A stretch of 34,860 nucleotides of DNA from Prevotella sp. (GCA_017410365.1 JAFQQY010000034.1:1-34860), one strand, 5' to 3'; positions 25,162 through 32,228 are shown, numbered from the stretch's first letter. Notes: generated from the letters alone by a model not told the origin. Translations and numbers: made by a program.

Positions 25162-26219
25162 TGTATTGCTTTTAGATGTTTGCGATATGTCTGCTTAGGG
25201 TCTGCCGCCCATTGGTATTGGCCGTAGAACTTCTCTATCAGCCATTTGGGCAATAGTCGCTCAAAGTTGCGCACGAGGATAATGTCATACTTGCGATGGA
25301 AGTTAATCCAGCAGTCGTTGCAATGGCGGGAGTAGTGGCATTGGGTCTGGCAGGCTGATGCGCCATTGAAAATATCGTCAAGCGATTGCTCATGGATATT
25401 ACCCAAAACCACATCAAGATTCTGACAGAGCGGAACGTCGCCATTGCTATGCACCACAAGGCAATTCATGATGCTATGGCAGCGCAGCCGAAGATGTCCG
25501 TTGCGCCATTCGTCATAAAGTGCCACAAAGTCATAATTCTCCTGTGTGTCGTGGATGCTTTGAGGTATCTGCTTCATGAAATCCGATGCCGTCAACAGTT
25601 CGCTCGTCGTATCGAAGAAGGCCATCGTTCCGTAGATGCCAATGCGAATGTCTATGTCGTAATGCTTAGCCAAATTGATGACAAATGCCATGTCGTCGAA
25701 TGAGTTCCACGGTGACAGACAGAACATCAGCGACAAAGGAACTTCATCCTTGAGTGCTTCCACTACCTCAATCACTCGGTTGTAGCCGTCGCAGCCACGC
25801 ATCCTCTGGTAAGTTTCGCGTCCGCCGTCGAGAGAGACATACAGATGACGCGGCTGATAGTGACGGACGGCATCTATAACCCGATGGGGCGCGAGACAGT
25901 TTGACAGTAACGTGTAGTTTGGATGATGCTCATGAAACCATGCCATGATTTCCTCTGCCTGTGGATGAAGGACGAACTCACCGCCCTCAAGTCCTACGGT
26001 AGTCCGTTTGGTCACGCATCTGCTACTCATCATTCGCTGGATATCTTCAAGCGTAAGATGCTCCACTGGTCGTTTCTGCCAGATATTACAGTGTTTACAC
26101 TTCGACTGGCAGAGCGTCGTTGAGTAAATCATCAATTGCGAAAGACGCTTGTGGCGTGGCCGCATGATGTTGTTCAGATAGAGTAGCCCATTGTAGGCAT
26201 AATCGTAAATCGTGTACAT
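25158..26219 (-). CDS. radical SAM / SPASM domain protein
   Basis: A 353-aa radical SAM enzyme. The [4Fe-4S]-SAM cluster motif CxxxCxxC is at Cys37, Cys41 and Cys44 (TTLCQSKCKHCNIW). The glycine-rich EGGEF segment is at about 79-83 and the barrel continues with HLYVSLDGG. The C-terminal part has the SPASM/twitch pattern: NGDVPLCQNLDVVLGNI, then a second group of cysteines ending HCNDCW, which should hold auxiliary Fe-S clusters. SPASM proteins modify peptides (RiPPs), sulfatases or sugars. No precursor peptide was recognised next to it. It is cotranscribed with the Gfo/Idh/MocA gene behind a promoter element shared with the sigma-barrel gene. The start codon directly follows TTTTT with no SD-like sequence. 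Confidence 0.88.
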   Translation of the reverse strand: MYTIYDYAYNGLLYLNNIMRPRHKRLSQLMIYSTTLCQSKCKHCNIWQKRPVEHLTLEDIQRMMSSRCVTKRTTVGLEGGEFVLHPQAEEIMAWFHEHHPNYTLLSNCLAPHRVIDAVRHYQPRHLYVSLDGGRETYQRMRGCDGYNRVIEVVEALKDEVPLSLMFCLSPWNSFDDMAFVINLAKHYDIDIRIGIYGTMAFFDTTSELLTASDFMKQIPQSIHDTQENYDFVALYDEWRNGHLRLRCHSIMNCLVVHSNGDVPLCQNLDVVLGNIHEQSLDDIFNGASACQTQCHYSRHCNDCWINFHRKYDIILVRNFERLLPKWLIEKFYGQYQWAADPKQTYRKHLKAIQ

Positions 26220-26223
26220 AAAA

Positions 26224-26267
26224 ATTCGTTGCAGTTTCTACTTATAAAGTCTGAAACTGCAACGAAT
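26224..26267. repeat. 15-bp perfect inverted repeat over the radical SAM promoter
   Basis: The arm at 26224-26238 (ATTCGTTGCAGTTTC) is the exact reverse complement of 26253-26267, with a 14-nt loop. Read on minus it is followed by TTTTT and then the radical SAM ATG, so it has the form of an intrinsic terminator for the upstream lipoprotein gene. The loop contains the downstream box of the shared promoter element. Confidence 0.8.
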
Positions 26268-26277
26268 GACTGCACGG
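26238..26277 (-). promoter_or_regulatory. shared bipartite element, copy X, before the radical SAM operon
   Basis: On minus: CCGTGCAGTC (26277-26268), 17 bp, then ACTTTATAAGTAG (26250-26238). The radical SAM start codon is 19 bp further. Box 1 is identical to the other two copies and the spacing is identical. Interpreted as a promoter of the fused sigma factor. Confidence 0.7.
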
Positions 26278-26286
26278 AGAGCGTGA

Positions 26287-26838
26287 TTATTTCTTCAACT
26301 TTCCTTTGCTTCCCAGATATTTTGTGAACGTCTCCCACTGTGCTGCATTCTTCTCACGGTTGGCTTTCACCTCGTCAGTATCGGCGAACTGAAGAGGATA
26401 GCAGTCCTGCAGATAATAGTGGCCTTGATTGGGATCAGTAATCACATCATAATGCAAGACAAGGTTGGTGAATGTCCTGCTGTCCCAATCACCAACGAAA
26501 CTGCTGACCACGAACAGGGCATTGTCACCCAAATGAAACTCTATTTCGTGGAAGGGCTACATACGCTTGTAGAGCGGTTCGTCCATGTCCTTGAATTTGA
26601 TTTCGCGGGTGGTCACATTGAACCATTCGATATCATTCTCAGTGAAGAGCACATTCTGCGCATCAACAACCGAGCGCGTTTCAGACTTGCCTACACCACA
26701 GGCATAGAGCATGGAAGATTCTACTGGATCAGTCGTGAAAGGCTTCTCCGTTTCGTTGTCGTCACTGCTGCATGCAGTCAACGTCGTGCTGGCAATGGCT
26801 ATCGCCATCATCCAAGCGAGGTGTTTGTAATACTTCAT
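26287..26838 (-). pseudogene. lipoprotein gene interrupted by an in-frame amber codon
   Basis: One continuous frame of 184 codons with a single internal TAG at codon 94 (26559-26557). Before it, residues 1-93 start with a lipoprotein signal peptide ending LTAC (Cys23), then an acidic SSDDNE tether and WFNVTTREIKFKDMDEPLYKRM. After it the same frame continues for 89 codons (PFHEIEFHLGDNALFVVSSFVGDW and on) to a normal stop. One C-to-T change in a CAG (Gln) codon would explain the interruption. The product may be a truncated lipoprotein, a readthrough product, or nothing. It lies 67 bp after the sigma-barrel gene behind copy Y of the shared promoter, so it is probably a member of that regulon. 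Its family is not recognised. Confidence 0.75.
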
Positions 26839-26865
26839 ATTCTACAGAGTTAAATAAACGTCTTT

Positions 26866-26905
26866 TTACTTATATAGTCCACAGAACTGCGAAAAGACTG
26901 CACGG
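26866..26905 (-). promoter_or_regulatory. shared bipartite element, copy Y, before the lipoprotein gene
   Basis: On minus: CCGTGCAGTC (26905-26896), 17 bp, then ACTATATAAGTAA (26878-26866). Box 1 begins at the base after the stop codon of the sigma-barrel gene. The lipoprotein start is 28 bp beyond box 2. Confidence 0.75.
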
Positions 26906-28609
26906 CTACCACGTAAATCTGATGCCGAAGGGCAAAGAGAGGTCAAACGGGTGCTCCGTGCGGTAACTTTCCACATCGGTGGAGGTCGGGATAAAATAGT
27001 TCAGGCTCGGCTCTAAATAGACGTTCAGGTGTGGCACAATCTGGTATTGTGCGCCGATGCCTACGCCGACAGACCACTGCCACGGAGCGCTGATAGTGGC
27101 ATTAATGTCAGGCGAATTGCCGATGGGGGCGTATGACCCGCCGTAGATATACTGCGTGGTGAGTCGTGCGCTGACGGGGATGTCGAGTTGGATGCCGCCC
27201 GTGGTGTAGAGGCTCCAACGGTTGCCGCCGACCACATTGTAGCCGAGTTTCAGTGGGATGCCGATGTAGTGCAGTCGCTGGGTACGGTGGATAATCGTGT
27301 TCTCGTTGCCGCTTTCGAAGGTAGACTTCAGGCGAGTGTAGCTCAGTCCCGTGGCGAGCGACCAGTGGCTTTTAATCTGTCGGCTTAGCGAGAGTTGAAG
27401 GGTCAGCGGACGCTCGTGGTGCTTGGTCTCGGTAAGCGGATCCTGTGGATGGCTCGAGTTGATGATGGCCACGTGCCTCATGTTCGATGCACTGACAGAG
27501 TCCATCATTGGCGCATTCGCCATGACGTAGTCCATGTAGTCGCCCCAGTTGTATAGCTTTGTCGAGCGCGTCATGCTGCCAGAGAGCGACGGCATGGTCA
27601 TGTAATTGGCGGTACGGCTCATGTCGGATTGTGGATTTCCTGCGTATGCCAGAGCCAAGTGCCAGTCATTTCTGTTCTTTGACTTGTCGCGTCGCAGGTC
27701 GGTGATGTCGTAATGCGGTATCTCCACCTTGCGTATAGCCTTTGTCGTGTCGGTCGCTATGGTGTCAGTTACAATTTGTTCTTGGGCAGTTATATTAGAT
27801 AAGGTGTCAGACGTGACAGAATCCACAGCCTGGGCGATGACCGGTTGCAGGGTGTCTAAGCCAATGACAGTGGTACGATGCACTGGCAGATGAACAATCA
27901 CGGGTTCCTGCGTCTGGTCAGTCGGAGATTCTTTGGATGTCTCTTTCTGTATCGCCACAACAGCCGACGGCTGGTACTCACCGCCGTCTTCATCCTTGAT
28001 AGCAGTATCTCCTTTTTTGAGCAGGAAGAACGTAATAGGAACAAGTACCATTAGAAGCCCGACCACCCAATACTGCTGCATCATTTTGCGTAGCATCTTC
28101 TTTGCCCTTGCCAATTGCGATGATGATGAATGTGGCTCAATGCCCATCATGTCGGCAATCTCCTTGTGCGACAAGCCTTCGAATACCGACAGCCGAAACA
28201 CCAGCCCGTAGCCATTAGGCAATCTGTCAATCATCCTAACAACCTCACTTAGCGGGACACCTCTCACATCCTTTTCCTCGTTTTCGGCAGCAATTAGCTC
28301 TTTTTCACTCGTCTCGTCAAGTGAAACCATTGGCAATGCCTCTAGATGATCCTTACATTTAGATGCCAGGTTTCTCGTGATTGCCATCATCCAAGCCTCT
28401 GCCCGCCTGACATCACGCAATCTGTCAAACGAAGTGAAGATAATCACGAAAGCGTCGTGCAGCACATCCTCCACCGTCTGCTCGTCACTGATATAGCATC
28501 GGCATACGCCCCTCATCCTTTGGGCGTATGCCTTGTAAAGTTCTCCGAGGGCATCCGCGTCCCCCTGTCTGCACCGTTCTATCAGCCGTGTTATCTCCAT
28601 TGTCATCAT
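26906..28609 (-). CDS. ECF sigma factor fused to a transmembrane helix and an outer-membrane beta-barrel
   Basis: A 567-aa single frame with four parts. Residues about 8-85 are sigma region 2 (LGELYKAYAQRMRGVC, then VEDVLHDAFVIIFTSF). Residues about 118-175 are sigma region 4 with the helix-turn-helix GLSHKEIADMMGIEPHSSSSQLARAKK. Residues 181-197 (WVVGLLMVLVPITFFLL) are one membrane helix. Residues 198 to about 315 are a Thr/Pro/Asp-rich linker, predicted periplasmic. Residues about 315-567 are beta-strands ending in FTW, as in outer-membrane barrels. Translating the junction by hand shows no stop or frameshift between sigma and barrel. No anti-sigma domain is recognisable. ECF sigma factors are normally about 160-200 aa. 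The chain would place sigma in the cytoplasm and the barrel in the outer membrane. Copy Z of the shared element lies directly upstream, suggesting autoregulation. Confidence 0.88.
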   Translation of the reverse strand: MMTMEITRLIERCRQGDADALGELYKAYAQRMRGVCRCYISDEQTVEDVLHDAFVIIFTSFDRLRDVRRAEAWMMAITRNLASKCKDHLEALPMVSLDETSEKELIAAENEEKDVRGVPLSEVVRMIDRLPNGYGLVFRLSVFEGLSHKEIADMMGIEPHSSSSQLARAKKMLRKMMQQYWVVGLLMVLVPITFFLLKKGDTAIKDEDGGEYQPSAVVAIQKETSKESPTDQTQEPVIVHLPVHRTTVIGLDTLQPVIAQAVDSVTSDTLSNITAQEQIVTDTIATDTTKAIRKVEIPHYDITDLRRDKSKNRNDWHLALAYAGNPQSDMSRTANYMTMPSLSGSMTRSTKLYNWGDYMDYVMANAPMMDSVSASNMRHVAIINSSHPQDPLTETKHHERPLTLQLSLSRQIKSHWSLATGLSYTRLKSTFESGNENTIIHRTQRLHYIGIPLKLGYNVVGGNRWSLYTTGGIQLDIPVSARLTTQYIYGGSYAPIGNSPDINATISAPWQWSVGVGIGAQYQIVPHLNVYLEPSLNYFIPTSTDVESYRTEHPFDLSLPFGIRFTW

Positions 28610-28616
28610 AACATCT

Positions 28617-28656
28617 CTATTTATATAGTCCTACAATGGAGAAAAAGACTGCACGG
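28617..28656 (-). promoter_or_regulatory. shared bipartite element, copy Z, before the sigma-barrel gene
   Basis: On minus: CCGTGCAGTC (28656-28647), 17 bp, then ACTATATAAATAG (28629-28617). The sigma-barrel ATG is 7 bp beyond box 2, so the mRNA would have a very short leader unless one of the ATGs at 28606 or 28600 is used. Confidence 0.75.
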
Positions 28657-28942
28657 GAAGAACAACTTTTTTTACCGAACACGAATAATACTGCAATAAT
28701 CTATACAGGTGGAATGGTAGATTCTTATTGATGATGGCGAGAAAAAGCCTACGCTTGGTAACGTATACTTTGGATTTTTTCTTGCGAATAGCGGAAATGA
28801 TTTGTTTGGCAACTTTATCGACGGGCATCACCCAAAACAGACCATCGCCTTTTGCCATAGCAGTATCAACGAGACCAGGACGAATGTCGGTGACGTGGAT
28901 ATGGTTACCACTCTTGTATGCTTTCTTGTCCATGTCTACCAT
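28631..28942 (-). pseudogene. C-terminal remnant of a short-chain dehydrogenase (SDR)
   Basis: The frame encodes HVTDIRPGLVDTAMAKGDGLFW, then VDKVAKQIISAIRKKKSKVYVTKRR and LPFHLYRLL. This is the C-terminal third of a classical SDR (the RPG and VDT motifs after the active site). The Rossmann GxxxGxG region and the YxxxK active site are absent upstream. The last residues run into the sigma promoter element, so the 3' end is not native. It is probably a relic cut off when the neighbouring locus arrived or rearranged. Confidence 0.75.
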
Positions 28943-29049
28943 GTTTTAACTAATCATACAATTACAGCACTCTTCTGAGCTTACCATATATATAACGTAA
29001 AACTCTGGTCTACGTGGTACCCTTTTCGATTATTATGGTGGTATACTTT

Positions 29050-29541
29050 TCAATTACTATTTACAGTCAATACGTAAATGAGCAAGTCATAAGCATTGCC
29101 ATCTTTTATGACGGCATTTGGTATAACACCTTTATACTTGAAGTCATTCTTCAGTAGTACCCGCATTGAAGCGATGTTGGGCTGAAAGACATTGGCCATT
29201 ATTTGTTCAAGCGATAAGACCTTGAATGCAATAGTGCATATCTGTTTGACAGCTTCCGTTGCTATACCTTTGTTAGTATATTCATTGAGAAGCATATAGC
29301 CGATTTCTGCATCATCATTTTTCTTCTCAACCGATATGCTGCCTATGAGTTTCCCATCACATACGATAGCCCGATAGATACCAGTCATTGCATCATTATC
29401 GGTGACCATCTTCAGCCATTCTTCCGCATCCTTTTCTGTATAAGGATTGGGCAGACGGTCTGAAAGGTAATGCCTGTCAACTGCATTACACATGCTTGTC
29501 AGTTCCATTGCGTCTGATTGCTTCCAATGTCTTAGTTCCAT
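29050..29541 (-). CDS. GNAT family N-acetyltransferase
   Basis: A 163-aa acetyltransferase of the RimJ/RimL-like group (Acetyltransf_3 type). It starts MELRHWKQSDAMELTSMC. The acetyl-CoA loop is in EIGYMLLNEYTNKGIATEAVKQI (about 79-101), where N-K-G-I-A takes the place of the R/QxxGxG/A pattern. ANVFQPNIASMRVLLKNDFKYKG is the usual C-terminal motif. The substrate (small molecule or protein N-terminus) is unknown. A TAACTTTG box lies at 29580-29573 on minus. It lies alone between an SDR remnant and a Crp-type regulator. Confidence 0.9.
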   Translation of the reverse strand: MELRHWKQSDAMELTSMCNAVDRHYLSDRLPNPYTEKDAEEWLKMVTDNDAMTGIYRAIVCDGKLIGSISVEKKNDDAEIGYMLLNEYTNKGIATEAVKQICTIAFKVLSLEQIMANVFQPNIASMRVLLKNDFKYKGVIPNAVIKDGNAYDLLIYVLTVNSN

Positions 29542-29677
29542 TTTCAGATATTCATATAGCTTATTTGAGCCACAAAGTTACAAAAAAGCACAAAAAAACT
29601 CTTGGCTTAGTTCGAAATGTGAAAGCCAAGGGGAAATGTCTCAACTTAGGTTGAGAGTTTCTATCTGTTATAGACTA

Positions 29678-30253
29678 TTATTTGTCGCCATATGTAATGT
29701 CACGCCGTATTTTGCTGACTGTATTTGGATGAACGTTCAAGAACGAGGCGATGTCTTGCAAATCAAGTAACTCCATGATACCAGGACAACGTTGCAGCAA
29801 CATCTCGTAGCGTTCACGGGGCGTAGTACAATGGAGGTCAAGATAACGCGAACGGAATTGGCAGAGAATGTGCTCGCCAATCATGGCTCGTAGTTTCATC
29901 GTTTCCATGTTTTGATTGAAGAATTGTTCCAGTTGTTGGCCCGTAACCCTCAGTACACTGCTGAACACCATCGCCTCAATCGTGGCTTGTGACGGACGGC
30001 CATAGAGAAATGTGGGGTAGTCGCACACGAACTCATCCTCAAACGAGAACCACGTGATATGCGCCTTGTCATCGCTCATTCCATATTTTACATATTTGAA
30101 ACATCCTTCAATGACAAAGCCAAACCACCGTGCAGGGTCACCCTCGCGCTCCAGCTGGTCGCCCTTACGGTACTCCACCATCTTGCCCTCATGCTCGCAA
30201 AACTCACGCAGCACCTGTAGATTCAAACTGTTAATCCCGAATTTCTGTTCCAT
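29678..30253 (-). CDS. Crp/Fnr family transcriptional regulator
   Basis: A 191-aa regulator. Residues about 10-120 form a cNMP-binding beta-roll (MVEYRKGDQLEREGDPARWFGFVIEG, then FEDEFVCDYPTFLYGRPSQATIEAM). Residues about 125-190 are the DNA-binding domain with the helix-turn-helix DIASFLNVHPNTVSKIRR. The cAMP-contact residues of enteric CRP are not clearly present, as is usual in Bacteroidota homologs, so the ligand is unknown. No target operon is evident beside it. Confidence 0.9.
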   Translation of the reverse strand: MEQKFGINSLNLQVLREFCEHEGKMVEYRKGDQLEREGDPARWFGFVIEGCFKYVKYGMSDDKAHITWFSFEDEFVCDYPTFLYGRPSQATIEAMVFSSVLRVTGQQLEQFFNQNMETMKLRAMIGEHILCQFRSRYLDLHCTTPRERYEMLLQRCPGIMELLDLQDIASFLNVHPNTVSKIRRDITYGDK

Positions 30254-30504
30254 CTATTTGATATTATACCATGTTATATTTGTCGTTCTGACTGAGGTCT
30301 ATGCACTCAAATCATTTTGATATTTTATACACACGCCTTGTCCTGTTGAATGTCGGACACACTCTTGGTTCTAATTCGACTGTGCAAATTTACGAATTAT
30401 TATGTGATATCGTTCCCTTTGCCTATACCTTTTATATATTATTAGGTGAGATTTGTTTGTTTTGAGGAATGATAGAAATATTGCTATAATCATATGAAAT
30501 CGGA

Positions 30505-30590
30505 GTTTATTCAGGAGATTATTGAGCGCACTATGTCCGTGTAGTCCTTTCCCGACTTGACCTCTATCGGGTGAGCACTCATCGTTCAGA
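30505..30590 (-). pseudogene. degenerate C-terminal fragment of a DUF4143-type ATPase
   Basis: On minus one frame reads HPIEVKSGKDYT and an adjacent frame continues GHSALNNLLN. This is the conserved C-terminal motif of DUF4143 ATPases (PIEVKSGKDY followed by HSALxN), split by a frameshift. The upstream domains are missing. It does not match the C-terminus of the intact ATPase that follows, so it is not a simple duplicate of that gene. Confidence 0.6.
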
Positions 30591-30636
30591 TAGAGCTTGA
30601 TTTACAGTGAACTGAAAGCACTTACAGCAGTTTTTT

Positions 30637-30709
30637 TACACTTTTCAATAACTTTTGATGGCTAAAAACTACACTTTTCAACGATAAACATCAAAACTAC
30701 ACTTTTAAA
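30637..30709 (+). repeat. TACACTTTTCAA repeats, three copies
   Basis: Copies at 30637-30648, 30670-30681 and 30698-30709 (the last ends AAA). Spacing is 33 and 28 bp. They lie upstream of a second three-copy set and of the AAA ATPase gene. Confidence 0.7.
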
Positions 30710-30724
30710 ATTGTGGCGTTATTA

Positions 30725-30805
30725 TGTAAAATATCGCGTTCTAAAACGCCATTTCTTGTAAAATATCGTATTCTGATGCTATGTTTTTATGTAAAATATC
30801 GCGTT
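30725..30805 (+). repeat. TGTAAAATATCGCGTT repeats, three copies
   Basis: Copies at 30725-30740, 30757-30772 (two changes) and 30790-30805, spaced 32 and 33 bp, about three helical turns. The last ends 17 bp before the -7 box of the ATPase gene, so they could be operator sites. Confidence 0.75.
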
Positions 30806-30821
30806 TTACGTTTCTTCTTCG

Positions 30822-30829
30822 TATCTTTG
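30822..30829 (+). promoter_or_regulatory. -7 box of the AAA ATPase gene
   Basis: TATCTTTG matches TAnnTTTG, 19 bp before the start codon. The -33 position falls inside the third TGTAAAATATCG repeat and lacks TTTG. Confidence 0.6.
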
Positions 30830-30848
30830 CACCCAAAATTTCATCATT

Positions 30849-32129
30849 ATGGTTGACAAAAGGACATTGGAATTCATCCTCACTGACCAGCAGGAGGAAA
30901 TGGAAGGCAGAGCTGAAGAGGTATTATGCCAGCGGCGTGAAGAGAGTCTGATTGACATTAAAAGCACTCAGGCACAGGTAGTCATTGGTGTCAGGCGAAG
31001 CGGTAAGTCAACGCTTTGCTATCAGGCTATGCACAATCACAGCCTGAAGTTTGCATACGCTGACTTCGATGATGAACGGTTGGTTGACCTCAAGGCAGAC
31101 CAGCTGAACGACGTGCTGGAGATTCTGTATAAGATATACGGCGACTTTCAGTATCTTTTCCTCGATGAGATACAAAACGTCGAAGGATGGCATCTGTTCG
31201 TCAATCGTATGCTGAGAAAGAAAATGCACGTTATCATCACAGGTTCCAATGCCAAACTGCTCAGCGGCGAGTTGGCCACGCACCTCTCTGGACGCAATAA
31301 GGAAATATCACTTTATCCTTTCTCTTTCAGGGAGTTCTGCACAATGAAGGAGGTGGATACAGAGCGTCGCACCACGAAGGCAGAGGCATTCCGCAGGGCG
31401 GCTTTCGACGAGTATCTGAAGCAGGGCGGCTTCCCTGAGTTACTGATGATAGACGACAACAGAAATTACGTGAGTTCATTGGTGGACAACATTCTGAAAC
31501 GCGACATCGAGCAGAGATACAAGATTGCCTACAAGGCTGCTTTTGAGAACCTTGCCCATCACCTCCTGAACGTATCGCCTGCCATTGTTGTCACTACTGA
31601 TTTGGCAGATTTATTCCATTTCAAGTCGGAACATACGGCCAAGAACTACGTGAAATACTTGAAGGAAGCCTATATGCTGGTGGGTATTCAAAAGTATTCG
31701 CAAAAGAGCAAGCAACGCTCTGTCCAGGAAAAGGTCTATGCCGTTGACGTGGCCATGATGGACCAACGCGAGAATGCTTTTGCGGGCGAGAACCTTGGTC
31801 ATCGGCTGGAAACCATCGTAGCCATTCACCTTGTCAGGAAATGCAAGTCGGAGGGATTGGATGTCTATTACCTGAACGACCGTTCGGGCGAGTGCGACTT
31901 TGTGGTCTGCAAAGGGAATCAGGTCATACAAGCCATACAGGTGTCATACGATATTTCTGCTGAAAATACTTACAAGCGTGAGAAGAATGGCCTACTGCTT
32001 GCCGCCAGACAGACCAAATGCGAAAATCTGTTGCTACTCACTGACCATGAGAGCGGCGAAATAGAGGAGGATGGGCACAAGATGAAGATTCAGCCCGTGT
32101 ATGAATGGAGTTTGGAACTCGGAGTGTAG
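30849..32129 (+). CDS. AAA ATPase with C-terminal DUF4143-type domain
   Basis: A 426-aa ATPase of the archaeal-ATPase-like family common in Bacteroidota. Walker A is GVRRSGKST (47-55) and Walker B is YLFLDEIQN (102-110). The sensor region VIITGSNAKLLSGELATHLSGR and YPFSFREF follow. The DUF4143 part runs from about 210, and a nuclease-like core (GECDFVVCKGNQVIQAIQVSYD) lies near 345-370. The last motif resembles a PD-(D/E)XK fold (E-C-D-F-V with a downstream QVSY), though activity is unproven. The biological role of the family is poorly defined. It is monocistronic, preceded by six spaced repeats, and flanked by relics of mobile or decaying genes. Confidence 0.9.
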   Translation: MVDKRTLEFILTDQQEEMEGRAEEVLCQRREESLIDIKSTQAQVVIGVRRSGKSTLCYQAMHNHSLKFAYADFDDERLVDLKADQLNDVLEILYKIYGDFQYLFLDEIQNVEGWHLFVNRMLRKKMHVIITGSNAKLLSGELATHLSGRNKEISLYPFSFREFCTMKEVDTERRTTKAEAFRRAAFDEYLKQGGFPELLMIDDNRNYVSSLVDNILKRDIEQRYKIAYKAAFENLAHHLLNVSPAIVVTTDLADLFHFKSEHTAKNYVKYLKEAYMLVGIQKYSQKSKQRSVQEKVYAVDVAMMDQRENAFAGENLGHRLETIVAIHLVRKCKSEGLDVYYLNDRSGECDFVVCKGNQVIQAIQVSYDISAENTYKREKNGLLLAARQTKCENLLLLTDHESGEIEEDGHKMKIQPVYEWSLELGV

Positions 32130-32228
32130 TGACCTGAATTTTAAGAAAGCAGTGCAATAGCCAAATATGTCAGGGGACAGATATGACACAGGTGGGGGGA
32201 TACATGCCCCCTGGGGCAAATGTTTAGT

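Larger units (their letters stand above)
30254..30848. other. spacer with a decayed ATPase fragment and repeat arrays
   Basis: No intact gene. In order: a weak minus-strand -7 box for the Crp-type gene (30392-30385), the decayed tail of a DUF4143-type ATPase on minus (about 30505-30590), three copies of TACACTTTTCAA (30637-30709), three copies of TGTAAAATATCG (30725-30805) and the ATPase -7 box (30822-30829). Confidence 0.7.

Noticed and set aside
26287-26532. Separate 81-aa gene starting at a TTG
   Set aside because: It is in the same frame as the lipoprotein and separated from it only by one TAG codon, so it is the second half of one interrupted gene.
28346-28699. 117-codon plus-strand frame over the sigma region
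   Set aside because: Antisense to the conserved sigma domains, with no family resemblance.
30637-30805. Possible CRISPR array upstream of the ATPase
   Set aside because: Two different 12-16-bp units with only three copies each, AT-rich spacers and a promoter-proximal position fit regulatory repeats better.
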